Of a stretch of DNA of 36,028 bases, positions 16,257 through 23,882 are shown one piece after another (the first letter of the stretch is position 1; each line of letters opens with the position of its first letter). Below the pieces are notes generated by a model. It was not told where the DNA came from, did not search any database, and saw nothing but the letters and a program-made list of their open reading frames with translations. Source of the stretch: JAFARE01 sp035566535 (lineage in GTDB: Bacteria > Chloroflexota > Dormibacteria > Aeolococcales > Aeolococcaceae); assembly GCA_035566535.1 (NCBI GenBank), contig DATMRA010000193.1, positions 1-36,028 on the forward strand, written 5' to 3'. The position numbers were made by a program, and so were the translations under genes.

Positions 16257-16374
16257 GCCGCTCCTTCCGTTGGACCGTGAGCGGACGATGGGCCGCTCTA
16301 CAGCATCTAACGCAAGCGGCAGCGCAACTCTTGCGCCCGCTTGCATTTAGTCGACTTCAAGACACGAGCGCAGA

Positions 16375-16512
16375 GGGGGCACCGGCGCGTCGCCCGGGAT
16401 CGTCTCGCAGGCGAGACGGCACGACTCGGAGCGCAGGTCGAGCCGAGAGCCAGCCGCGGGGCCCCAGCGGGGCTCCGACGGCGTGGTCCCGGGCGATGTG
16501 CCCGGTGCCCCC
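16375..16512 (+). repeat. Structured inverted-repeat element, copy A (possible ncRNA or terminator-like element)
   Basis: A 138-base element between msrB and the binding-protein gene. The outer arms, 16375-16399 and 16487-16512, pair through 11 and then 10 perfect pairs (GGGGGCACCGG and TCGCCCGGGA with their complements) around a small internal loop. Inside are a 7-pair hairpin (GTCTCGC AG GCGAGAC, 16402-16417) and a central hairpin with loop AGC (CCCC AGC GGGG at 16462-16472, extended outward past a bulged A). The inner 58 bases (16426-16483) match copy B at 50 positions. The outer 3' arm ends at the base before the msrB stop codon. No T-tract follows. See copies at 30440-30633. Confidence 0.7.
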
Positions 16513-16938
16513 TTAGGCGCCAGCTGTCTTGTCGACCTTGTCCAGCTTCAGCGCGCAAGAGTTCAGGCAGTAGCGTTTGCCCGTTGGCTCAGGGCCGTCG
16601 TTGAAGACGTGTCCCAGGTGGCCGCCGCATCTGGCGCAGCGCACTTCGGTGCGAGGGAGCAGCATGCTCCAGTCGCGGCGCCGTTGCACCGCGCTGTCGT
16701 CGACCGGCTGCGTGAAGCTCGGCCAGCCCGTGCCGGAGTCGTATTTCGCATCTGACGCGAAGAGTTCTGTGCCGCAGCCGGCGCAGCGGTACACGCCGCT
16801 GTCCTTCACGTGCACGTACTGACCAGTGAACGGCGGCTCCGTGCTGGACTTGCGCAGCACCTTGTACTGCTCAGGGGTCAGCCGCTTTCGCCATTCTGCG
16901 TCGGTCAGTGCGACGGCGGGGCTTTCTGCGTCAGGCAT
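16513..16938 (-). CDS. msrB: Peptide-methionine (R)-S-oxide reductase MsrB
   Basis: A 141-residue enzyme that reduces methionine-R-sulfoxide in proteins using thioredoxin. Two zinc-binding CxxC pairs (Cys52/Cys55 and Cys101/Cys104) and the catalytic Cys124 in RYCLNS are present, along with SGTGWPSF and HLGHVFNDGP. The sequence RYCLNSCALKL has an extra Cys128 close to the catalytic one. It is the last gene of a GNAT-WYL-msrB operon, 23 bases after the WYL gene. The repeat element begins immediately after its stop. Its reductant could come from the thioredoxin reductase at 27716-28930. Confidence 0.95.
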   Translation of the reverse strand: MPDAESPAVALTDAEWRKRLTPEQYKVLRKSSTEPPFTGQYVHVKDSGVYRCAGCGTELFASDAKYDSGTGWPSFTQPVDDSAVQRRRDWSMLLPRTEVRCARCGGHLGHVFNDGPEPTGKRYCLNSCALKLDKVDKTAGA

Positions 16939-16961
16939 CTCTGCTCATTCTTTGTCTGTAG

Positions 16962-17948
16962 TCATTGTGCGCGCGTGTCGTCATACATCGCAGCGGCTCG
17001 ACGATGGGCGTCGGCAACGTAGGCGCGCAGTGACGGAGGCTGGAGCACCTCCACCAGCGGACCCCAGCGCAGCACCCACGCGCGCATCTCCTGTTCGCTG
17101 GCCACGCGCAGGCGCACCTCGATGCGTCCGTCAGGCAGCTCGGTGATCCGTGCGCTGGGATGCCAGCGGCTCTCGAGCACCCAGCGGCCGGCTTCGGCGC
17201 CGAACACCAGCTGGATGTCGTCCGGTGTCTCCGATTGCCAGACGCCCCACGACGAGCTGATGACCGTGTCGATGTCGAAGCCGTCGGGAACGTGGAAGGT
17301 GTCGGGCAGGATGCGGGCGCTCACGATACGGTCGAGCCGGAATGGACGCACCTCCTGTGATGTGGAGTCCAGCGCGAACACATACAGATGGCGGCCTTCC
17401 GCCGCCGGCTCCAGGAAGTACGGCTGCAGGACCCGCCGGCTCTCGCGGCCGGCGCTGTCGATGTAGTCCACCTGCAGGGAGCGTGACTCAACCCAGGCGT
17501 CGATGACGGTGTGCTCCATGGCCAGCCGCTCACGGTTGAGCGGCCGGTTCTCCGCGTGCTCCAGCGTGCGCTCCAGGTATCTCGCGACCAGCTGCACCCG
17601 CAACGCACGCGACAGTTGTGCGAGTGCGCCCACCAGGGCGGGATCCTGCTCGGTGCGCAGCTGGTGCAGCAGGCGCAGCGCAATGAGAAGCTGCGTCGCC
17701 TGGTACCGGTCGAGCTGCAGCGGCGGCAGGCGCGTACCCTCGCCGATGCGCAGCTTCCCGCCCGTGTCCTCGATGTCGATGCCCGCGCTGTCGCGCAACG
17801 TGGCGACATACCGCTGCACGGTGCGGGGCGTGACCTCCAGATCCTCTGCAAGCTGCTTGGTGGTGAGACCGGACTTGGTCTCCGACAACCGCGCGAAGAG
17901 TTGCATCACACGGATGAATTTCTCGCCGGACTCGTACGCCGCGGGCAT
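16962..17948 (-). CDS. HTH-WYL domain transcriptional regulator
   Basis: A 328-residue protein with an N-terminal HTH_11-type winged helix (residues about 8-60, KQLAEDLEVTPRTVQRYVATL), a central WYL-type domain (about 145-215, LQVDYIDSAGRESRRVLQPY and LYVFALDSTSQEVRPFRLDR) and a C-terminal WCX-type domain. Such proteins sense ligands or nucleic acid and control transcription, often in stress and defence settings. It is preceded by a GNAT gene 12 bases away and followed by msrB. Its target cannot be inferred beyond likely local autoregulation. Confidence 0.9.
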   Translation of the reverse strand: MPAAYESGEKFIRVMQLFARLSETKSGLTTKQLAEDLEVTPRTVQRYVATLRDSAGIDIEDTGGKLRIGEGTRLPPLQLDRYQATQLLIALRLLHQLRTEQDPALVGALAQLSRALRVQLVARYLERTLEHAENRPLNRERLAMEHTVIDAWVESRSLQVDYIDSAGRESRRVLQPYFLEPAAEGRHLYVFALDSTSQEVRPFRLDRIVSARILPDTFHVPDGFDIDTVISSSWGVWQSETPDDIQLVFGAEAGRWVLESRWHPSARITELPDGRIEVRLRVASEQEMRAWVLRWGPLVEVLQPPSLRAYVADAHRRAAAMYDDTRAQ

Positions 17949-17960
17949 CGGTGCGGCTTC

Positions 17961-18500
17961 CTAGTGCGCTGCTGCAGCCGCAGCGCCGGCGGCTGTGTCA
18001 AGGCGCAGCTCGTAGTCCTCGAAGCTGAGGCCCGGTGCGACCTCACGGGCGCGGAGCCAGCGGAAGCCCATCGACCGGTACAGGGCCTGGGCGGCGCGCA
18101 TCCGCTCGGTTGTCTCAAGGGTCAGCCGGCGCCGGCCGTTTGCCCGGGCGACGTCGATGCATGCGTTGACCAGCAAGCGTCCAATGCCCTTGCGGCGCTG
18201 GTCGGGGTCGACGCCCAGCATGCGGAGGTGCGCCTCGTCGGGAGCCACCGGCGTCGTCCACGTGGACTCGATGTGGTCCGTCAACTCCAGCGTCGCGCTG
18301 CCCAGAACCCGGTCGCCGGCCACCGCCACCAGGACGGTGGTGCGCGGCGCGCGTCCCGCGATGTCGGCGATGCGGTTGAGGTATTCGGCCCACTCGGGCG
18401 ACGCGGACTCGGCGAACTCGACATACGCCAGCCTGGTCACCGCCCCGGCGATCTCGTACTCGTCGGGGCGAACTTCGCGCACTTCAGGAATGTCCGGCAC
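17961..18500 (-). CDS. GNAT-family N-acetyltransferase
   Basis: A 179-residue acetyltransferase. The acetyl-CoA-binding motif A (MLGVDPDQRRKGIGRLLV) is intact, followed by LTLETTERMRAAQALYRSMGF, with the usual Tyr near the end. It transfers acetyl from acetyl-CoA to an amine of unknown identity. GTG 18500 is preferred because an ATG at 18575 would overlap the divergent 78-residue gene. It is the first gene of the operon with the WYL regulator and msrB. It ends in an alanine run. Confidence 0.85.
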   Translation of the reverse strand: MPDIPEVREVRPDEYEIAGAVTRLAYVEFAESASPEWAEYLNRIADIAGRAPRTTVLVAVAGDRVLGSATLELTDHIESTWTTPVAPDEAHLRMLGVDPDQRRKGIGRLLVNACIDVARANGRRRLTLETTERMRAAQALYRSMGFRWLRAREVAPGLSFEDYELRLDTAAGAAAAAAH

Positions 18501-18555
18501 ACACCGACGATACGGCGACAGGCTGCTGTCGCGAGGGGGCCGCACTCTATCGCCC

Positions 18556-18792
18556 ATGAGCGCATTCATCGCCACCGGGTATCGGGAGGTTCGGGCCGTG
18601 CAGGAGGAGGACTCCTATCTGGCGCGGGCATGCCGGCTGGTCGCCGACAACGCCGAGCTGTTCCGGGCGTCGGTGGCGCCGGCTCCGCGCCTGGTACGGG
18701 TGCTCCCGAGACCCACGTCGCCGCCGGTCAAGCCGGCACGGCCACGCAGCCGGCAGCTCAAACTCCCCATCCCCACTACCATGCGGCGCTGA
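18556..18792 (+). CDS. Small basic protein with a possible beta-clamp-binding motif, coupled to the nuclease-helicase
   Basis: A 78-residue protein of no family I recognise. Residues 1-40 look helical (YREVRAVQEEDSYLARACRL); residues 41-78 are proline- and arginine-rich and probably unstructured. Near the end is RQLKLPI, which resembles the QLxLP hexapeptide used by several proteins to bind the bacterial sliding clamp DnaN. Its TGA stop overlaps the ATG of the nuclease-helicase (TGATG), so the two are coupled. The coupling and the matching motif near the nuclease C-terminus support a real gene and a DNA-replication or repair link; this is inference. Confidence 0.55.
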   Translation: MSAFIATGYREVRAVQEEDSYLARACRLVADNAELFRASVAPAPRLVRVLPRPTSPPVKPARPRSRQLKLPIPTTMRR

Positions 18793-21700
18793 TGCGCAAG
18801 CTCAGCGACGGGCGCGTGATCCTCACCGCAACCGACCTCTCGAACTTCCTCGCATGCGATCACCTGACGCAGCTCAGCCTGCGGGCGGCGCTCGGCGAGG
18901 ACCTACCTCGCAGCGAGTCGGAGATGACCACCTTGCTGAGCGAGGCTGGTGCGCGGCACGAGGACGATACCCTCAACCGGCTCGTGCAGACCGGTTGCAC
19001 CATCAAGCAGTTCGCCGGCGACGCCTCGCGAACCGCAGGCACCGCGGAGGAACTCGCCCGCGCGGCGGCGGACACGCTGGACGCGATGCGCGAGGGATGG
19101 GATGTCATCTATCAGCCGACCTTCTTTGACGGTGAATGGGTCGGGCGCGCCGACTTCCTCTTCAAGGTCAAAACGCCAAGCACGCTCGGTGGGCATTCAT
19201 ACGAGGTTGCTGACGCCAAGCTCGCACGGCACGTGCGCGCCGAGGCACTGCTGCAGTTGAGCGAGTACTCGTTTCAGGTCGCGCGGCTGCAAGGCCGTGC
19301 ACCCGAGCGCATGCGCGTCCTGCTCGGCGACGGTTCGGACAGAGCGCACCTGGTCGGTGATTTCGCTGCGTACCACATGAGCGTGCGCAAGCAGCTCCTG
19401 GAGGCGGTGCATGGTGCGCCGACGTATCCCCTGAAGGTTGCGCATTGCAAGGTATGCGTCTACGCCGACCTCTGCGAGTCGAAGCGTCGCGGCGATGATC
19501 ATCTTTCGCTGGTGGCCCGCATGCGCAATGACCAGATCCACAAGCTGGAGAGCGTTCGCGTAGCCACCCTCACGGAGCTCGCCGGGCTGCCGAAGGACGT
19601 CGACGTGCCGCGGTTGGCCGCGACCACGCTGGAGAGCCTTCGCCTGCAGGCGTCCCTCCAGCTGCGCGGGCGCGAGGCCCCGGGGAGCGCGCCCCTGGTG
19701 GAGCTGTTGCACGAGGACACGCCTGGGTTCGGGCTGGCCGCGTTGCCCGCACCGTCACCTGGCGACGTCTTTTTCGACATGGAGGGCGACCCCCTGGCGC
19801 GAGACCAGCCGCTCGAGTACCTGTTCGGTGCCGTCACCGTCGAAGCCGGTGCGAGCCGGTACCACTCATGGCTGGGACATGACGCGCGCGAGGAGAAAGC
19901 CGCTTTCGAGGGCTTCATGGACTGGCTCATGGCACGGCTCGCGCAGCATCCCGATTTGCACGTCTATCACTACGCGGCTTACGAGCGCAGCGCGCTGCTC
20001 AACCTGATGGGGCGGCACGCGACGCGCGAGTCGGAGGTGGACCAGCTTCTGCGCCGAGGCGTGCTGGTGGATCTCTACCGCGTCGTGCGTCAGGGGGTGC
20101 GGCTCTCGACCGAGTCCTACGGCCTCAAGGAGGTCGAGCGTTTGTACCTCGCGCCACGCGGCGAAAGCATCGCGGATGCCCAGGGAAGCGTGGTTGCGTA
20201 CGAGAAGTGGTTGAGCAGCGGGCTCACGGCCGAGACGCGCGACCAGCGGTTGCTGGACGGCATCATCGAATACAACGAGGTCGATTGCGTCTCCACGTGG
20301 CGACTGCGCGACTGGCTCGAGAAGCAGCGGATTCAATGGGAGCACGAGCACACGGCGCCCCTCCCTCGCCCGCTGCCGCCCGAGTCGACGGTGTCTGCAA
20401 CGCTGGAGGAATCCGTCACCGCCGCGGAGGACATGCGCTCCCGGCTGACGGACTCGATTCCCGACGACCCCGTCGAGCGCACGCGTGAGCAGGCGGCGAC
20501 CTGGCTACTGGCCCAGCTGCTCGGCTACCACCGGCGGGAAAACAAGGTCGAGTGGTGGCGGTACTTCCGCGAGCTGGAGATGACGCGGGAGGAGCTCGAG
20601 GAGGACTCGTACGCGCTGGGGCCCCTGACGCTGCTGGGCCCGGTCGAAACGTCGGAGTCCGCGACGGTGATGCGGTACCAGTTCGCGCCGCAGGAGCACA
20701 GGATCCGCGAAGACGCGAAACCGAAAGCGCTGCCCATCCGGGCTGGTGCACGCGGGCCGGATGGAGCGGGGGTCGTGGTCGCAATCGACAACGCAGCCGG
20801 AACAATCGATGTGCGGCGCGCGGCTCGAGGCGGAGAGGTCCCGCATCCGCTCTTCCTGATTCCGGAGCCTCCGTGGGGGACGGCAGGCCACGCGCAAGCG
20901 CTCCTCGAAGCGGGCGCATGGGTGGAGGCGCACGGCATCGACGCAGCAGGCGAGCACCGCGCGTGCCGCGACCTCCTGTTGCGCAACCCGCCGCGCATGC
21001 GCACAGCGACATCGGGTGCTTTGCGCCGCGCCGACGAGTCGGCCGAACAGGCTGCGGTCAGGGTGGTGCGTGACCTTGACGGCGGCTGCCTCGCCATCCA
21101 GGGCCCGCCGGGAGCCGGCAAGACGTACACCGCGGCGCGCATCGCGCTCGAACTCGCGCGTCATGGTCGCCGCGTGGCAGTGACGGCCACGGCTCACAAG
21201 GCGATCGCGAACCTGCTCGACGAGGTCAGCCGCGCCGCACGCGACGCGAATCATCCGCTGCGTCTCATGCAGCTGGTGAGAACCAGGGACCGCTGCAGCG
21301 AGCCCGATGTGGTCATCGCTACGGACAACCAGAAGGTGTTCGCGGCACTCGACGACGATGCCGTCGACATCGTTGGCGCAACGACATGGCTCCTGGTCGC
21401 CGACAGCGCGGCAGGGCAGTTCGACACGCTGATAGTCGATGAGGCCGGACAGATGTCGCTCGCCGACGTGGTGGCGGCCAGCCGCTGCGCCCGCAACATC
21501 GTGCTCGTGGGCGATCCCCGTCAGCTCGCGCAGGTGGTGCAGGGCACCCATCCCACCGGTGCCGGTGTGTCGGGCTTGGAGCACCTCCTCGGTGAGGACA
21601 TCACGATCCCACCGGATCGGGGCATCTTCCTCGACCGCACATGGCGCATGGCTCCGGCGGTGTGTAGCTTCGTGTCGACCTCTTTCTACCAAGGGCGTCT

Positions 21701-22310
21701 CGAGCCCGAGCCGGCAAATGCGCACCAGGCCATCCTCGCGGAGGGCGTCGAGCACGCCGGCCTCCGCCTAGCGGAGGTCGCGCACGAGTCGGACCGCACG
21801 TACTCCGTGGCCGAGGCGGCGCGCGTGGCCGAGATCGTCGCCAATCTGCAGCGGTGGAGGTGGCGCGACCGCACCGGGCAGGTGCGTCCGATCCATCTCG
21901 ACGACATCCTCGTCGTTGCCCCCTACAACGCGCACGTGGCGTGCTTGGAGCAAGCCCTCCCCGAGGGGGCTCGCGTCGGAACTGTGGACAAGTTCCAGGG
22001 ACAGGAGGCGCCGGTGAGCATCTTTTCGATGGCCACGTCGAGCACGGAGGACCTGCCTCGCAACCTCGAGTTCCTGTACAGCATGAACCGGCTCAACGTG
22101 GCGGTCTCGCGCGCGCGCTGCCTCTCGGTGCTCGTGTGCTCGCCGCAGCTCTTGCGCGCGCGCTGTCACACACCCGAGCAGATGCGCTTGGTCAACGCCC
22201 TCTGTCGCTACCAGCAGATGGCCCAGCCGTGGGATCCCGGCGCGACACCGGTCGCCGCGCCGCCCGCCCAGCAACTCCCGCTTCTCATGGCCACTATGCT
22301 GCCCGCATGA
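18792..22310 (+). CDS. Three-domain nuclease-exonuclease-helicase, TM0106-type
   Basis: A 1172-residue fusion. Residues 1-240 are a PD-(D/E)XK nuclease of the RecB/Cas4 kind: Asp121, Glu138, Asp141 and Lys143 (YEVADAKLAR), with Cys22 and a Cys219-x2-Cys222-x5-Cys228 cluster spaced like the 4Fe-4S nucleases. Residues about 323-510 are a DnaQ/RNase-H-like exonuclease: FFDMEGD (Asp329, Glu331), HYAAYE, ESYGLKEVE and Asp498 (YNEVD). Residues about 740-1120 are a UPF1-like superfamily 1 helicase: GPPGAGKT (771-778), DEAGQ (883-887), GDPRQLAQV, TWRM, VDKFQGQEA and NVAVSRAR. QLPLLM (1161-1166) near the end resembles a clamp-binding motif. It likely processes DNA ends or RNA/DNA structures. Confidence 0.9.
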   Translation: MRKLSDGRVILTATDLSNFLACDHLTQLSLRAALGEDLPRSESEMTTLLSEAGARHEDDTLNRLVQTGCTIKQFAGDASRTAGTAEELARAAADTLDAMREGWDVIYQPTFFDGEWVGRADFLFKVKTPSTLGGHSYEVADAKLARHVRAEALLQLSEYSFQVARLQGRAPERMRVLLGDGSDRAHLVGDFAAYHMSVRKQLLEAVHGAPTYPLKVAHCKVCVYADLCESKRRGDDHLSLVARMRNDQIHKLESVRVATLTELAGLPKDVDVPRLAATTLESLRLQASLQLRGREAPGSAPLVELLHEDTPGFGLAALPAPSPGDVFFDMEGDPLARDQPLEYLFGAVTVEAGASRYHSWLGHDAREEKAAFEGFMDWLMARLAQHPDLHVYHYAAYERSALLNLMGRHATRESEVDQLLRRGVLVDLYRVVRQGVRLSTESYGLKEVERLYLAPRGESIADAQGSVVAYEKWLSSGLTAETRDQRLLDGIIEYNEVDCVSTWRLRDWLEKQRIQWEHEHTAPLPRPLPPESTVSATLEESVTAAEDMRSRLTDSIPDDPVERTREQAATWLLAQLLGYHRRENKVEWWRYFRELEMTREELEEDSYALGPLTLLGPVETSESATVMRYQFAPQEHRIREDAKPKALPIRAGARGPDGAGVVVAIDNAAGTIDVRRAARGGEVPHPLFLIPEPPWGTAGHAQALLEAGAWVEAHGIDAAGEHRACRDLLLRNPPRMRTATSGALRRADESAEQAAVRVVRDLDGGCLAIQGPPGAGKTYTAARIALELARHGRRVAVTATAHKAIANLLDEVSRAARDANHPLRLMQLVRTRDRCSEPDVVIATDNQKVFAALDDDAVDIVGATTWLLVADSAAGQFDTLIVDEAGQMSLADVVAASRCARNIVLVGDPRQLAQVVQGTHPTGAGVSGLEHLLGEDITIPPDRGIFLDRTWRMAPAVCSFVSTSFYQGRLEPEPANAHQAILAEGVEHAGLRLAEVAHESDRTYSVAEAARVAEIVANLQRWRWRDRTGQVRPIHLDDILVVAPYNAHVACLEQALPEGARVGTVDKFQGQEAPVSIFSMATSSTEDLPRNLEFLYSMNRLNVAVSRARCLSVLVCSPQLLRARCHTPEQMRLVNALCRYQQMAQPWDPGATPVAAPPAQQLPLLMATMLPA

Positions 22311-23017
22311 CAGATCAGCAGGTGAAACCGCAGCTGCGCCATACAGTGGAGGCCGCTCGAGACAAGGAGCGCGTCCTGGCCGAACTCTGCGACGACACGC
22401 CGGCGGGAGTCGATGGACGGTGGACGGCGAAGGACCACGTCGCGCATCTGAGTTCGTGGCGCGAGCACGCGGCGCGCGTCCTCGACGCGGCGGTGCACGG
22501 TGAAGACCTCGCCGAGGACTTCGAGATCGACACGGAGAACGCGCGCACATACGCCACGTATCGCGATAGCTCGCCGCATGACGTGCTGGCGGCCGCGAGC
22601 GCTTCGTATGACCAACTGCTTGCCGCCATCGACGCGACCACGGAAACGGTGCTGCAGCGCAAGCGGAAGGGCCGGCCGGGCTCCGTGTGGATGGTCGTGC
22701 CCGGCAACGGACATGCGCATGTCGGTCAGCACGTGAGCCAGTGGCAGCTGGAACAGGGTGACGAGAACGCCGCGGTGCAGACAGCGCTATGGGTTCACGG
22801 GCTGGATCTGCTGTTCACCGACTCGCACAGTCAGGCGGTGGCCGACTACAACCTCGCGTGCTTCTATGCGCGCGCCGGTCGCGCCGAAGACGCGATTCCG
22901 CTCCTGCGCGCCAGTCTCGAAAAGGGCGACGCGAGCCTCACCGAGTGGGCGCGCGAAGACACCGACCTCACGGGAATCCGCGACCGTCCAGAGGTGATCG
23001 CGCTGCTTGGCGCGTAA
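22307..23017 (+). CDS. DinB-like protein with a C-terminal TPR-like segment
   Basis: A 236-residue protein. Residues about 10-150 resemble the DinB/DUF1706-type four-helix bundle (LCDDTPAGVDGRWTAKDHVA and HLSSWREHAARVLD, with His residues able to bind metal; later GHAHVGQHVSQW). Residues about 175-235 read as a TPR-like helix pair (VADYNLACFYARAGRAEDAI and PLLRASLEKGDASL). The ATG overlaps the stop of the nuclease-helicase (ATGA), so they are coupled. DinB proteins often use thiol cofactors or metals; the function here is unknown. Confidence 0.75.
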   Translation: MTDQQVKPQLRHTVEAARDKERVLAELCDDTPAGVDGRWTAKDHVAHLSSWREHAARVLDAAVHGEDLAEDFEIDTENARTYATYRDSSPHDVLAAASASYDQLLAAIDATTETVLQRKRKGRPGSVWMVVPGNGHAHVGQHVSQWQLEQGDENAAVQTALWVHGLDLLFTDSHSQAVADYNLACFYARAGRAEDAIPLLRASLEKGDASLTEWAREDTDLTGIRDRPEVIALLGA

Positions 23018-23045
23018 CCAACGCGGATCAACCCGTCGGCGTCGG

Positions 23046-23828
23046 TCAGCGCTGCAGCTCATCCACGAAGAGGGTCTGCATCGCACGACCGATGGGCCCA
23101 CGCGAGTCGTACAACGCGCTCTCGGCAATGCCCACACCGTGACGGCTGACGTGCGTGGCCGCGTCGAGGCAGATCCATTCGCCCTCCGGCTGGCGATACA
23201 GGTACGCGGCGAGGTCGGTGTTGATGTACAGGAACCGTCCCCACTCCAGCGCGGAGCCCACGCCGTTGCCGAAGTCCGCGGCAGCGAGCACACGCATGAG
23301 CGGTGACGGTTCCTCGTCCTCGACGACCGGGCGGCGCAGGCGGATCCACACCGTCGACGGTCCCGTCTCCCAAAAGGAACCGCTGACGAATCGCAGCTCA
23401 ACCCCGGTTCGGTGGAACGCGGGTTCGTCGCTCTCGGGCTCGAGCGACGCGCCCACCTCGGGCCCGTTGAACGGCAACCCCCACTCTTCAGGGATGCCGT
23501 CTCCCAGATCGGTGTGACGGATCCGCCAGGCGCGGGCACGGCAGAGCTCGTCGTCGCCGGCATGCAGCGATCCGCTCACCAGCTGCACGCGGCGTCCAGG
23601 GCGTTCGATGCGCGCGCTTACGGTGAGCGGCGTCAGTGGGACGGGCCGGAGGATCTCGATCGTGAACCGAGCGATCGCCATGGGTGTCTCGGCAGGCAGC
23701 GACTCCATCGCGCGGGCAAGCAGCGCGGCAGGCGCGCCGCCGTGCTGCGCGCCGGGCGCCCATGGACCCCGCGTGTGCTCAGACGGTATGAACCGATCGC
23801 CATCGCGCGCGTACAGTGCGGCTGCCAC
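23046..23828 (-). CDS. Thioesterase-like (acyl-CoA thioesterase, double hotdog) protein
   Basis: A 260-residue protein with the double-hotdog layout of the thioesterase-like superfamily. An N-terminal QHGGAPAALLARAMESL helix is followed by ARFTIEILRPVPLTPLTVSA and a second repeat with EWGRFLYINTDLAAYLYRQP and GEWICLDAATHVSRHGVGIA. It should hydrolyse acyl-CoA or a related thioester in the cytosol. The start is GTG 23828. It is divergent from the epoxide-hydrolase-like gene, 54 bases away, and convergent with the DinB/TPR gene. Confidence 0.85.
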   Translation of the reverse strand: MAAALYARDGDRFIPSEHTRGPWAPGAQHGGAPAALLARAMESLPAETPMAIARFTIEILRPVPLTPLTVSARIERPGRRVQLVSGSLHAGDDELCRARAWRIRHTDLGDGIPEEWGLPFNGPEVGASLEPESDEPAFHRTGVELRFVSGSFWETGPSTVWIRLRRPVVEDEEPSPLMRVLAAADFGNGVGSALEWGRFLYINTDLAAYLYRQPEGEWICLDAATHVSRHGVGIAESALYDSRGPIGRAMQTLFVDELQR

Positions 23829-23865
23829 GGCGCGTCATGGTGAGGCAAGGATCGATCGGCCCGCC

Positions 23866-23874
23866 TGATACGCT
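23866..23874 (+). promoter_or_regulatory. Possible extended -10 element of the epoxide-hydrolase-like gene
   Basis: TGATACGCT (23866-23874) fits an extended -10 (TGnTAnnnT) and ends eight bases before the ATG. No -35 or Shine-Dalgarno is visible, so the mRNA may be leaderless. This is a weak, motif-only call. Confidence 0.3.
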
Positions 23875-23882
23875 GCCTTGCG

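Noticed and set aside
16375..16512. Rho-independent terminator of msrB
   Set aside because: The stem is far longer than usual, holds internal conserved hairpins and has no T-tract, so it does not fit a simple terminator.
17511..18791. In-frame extension of over 420 codons upstream of the nuclease-helicase start
   Set aside because: It runs antisense to the GNAT and WYL genes, which have clear family motifs, and has no family resemblance itself. The TGATG coupling to the 78-residue gene supports ATG 18792.
20505..21755. A 416-codon antisense frame inside the nuclease-helicase gene
   Set aside because: Biased arginine/histidine-rich shadow of the helicase with no recognisable motif.
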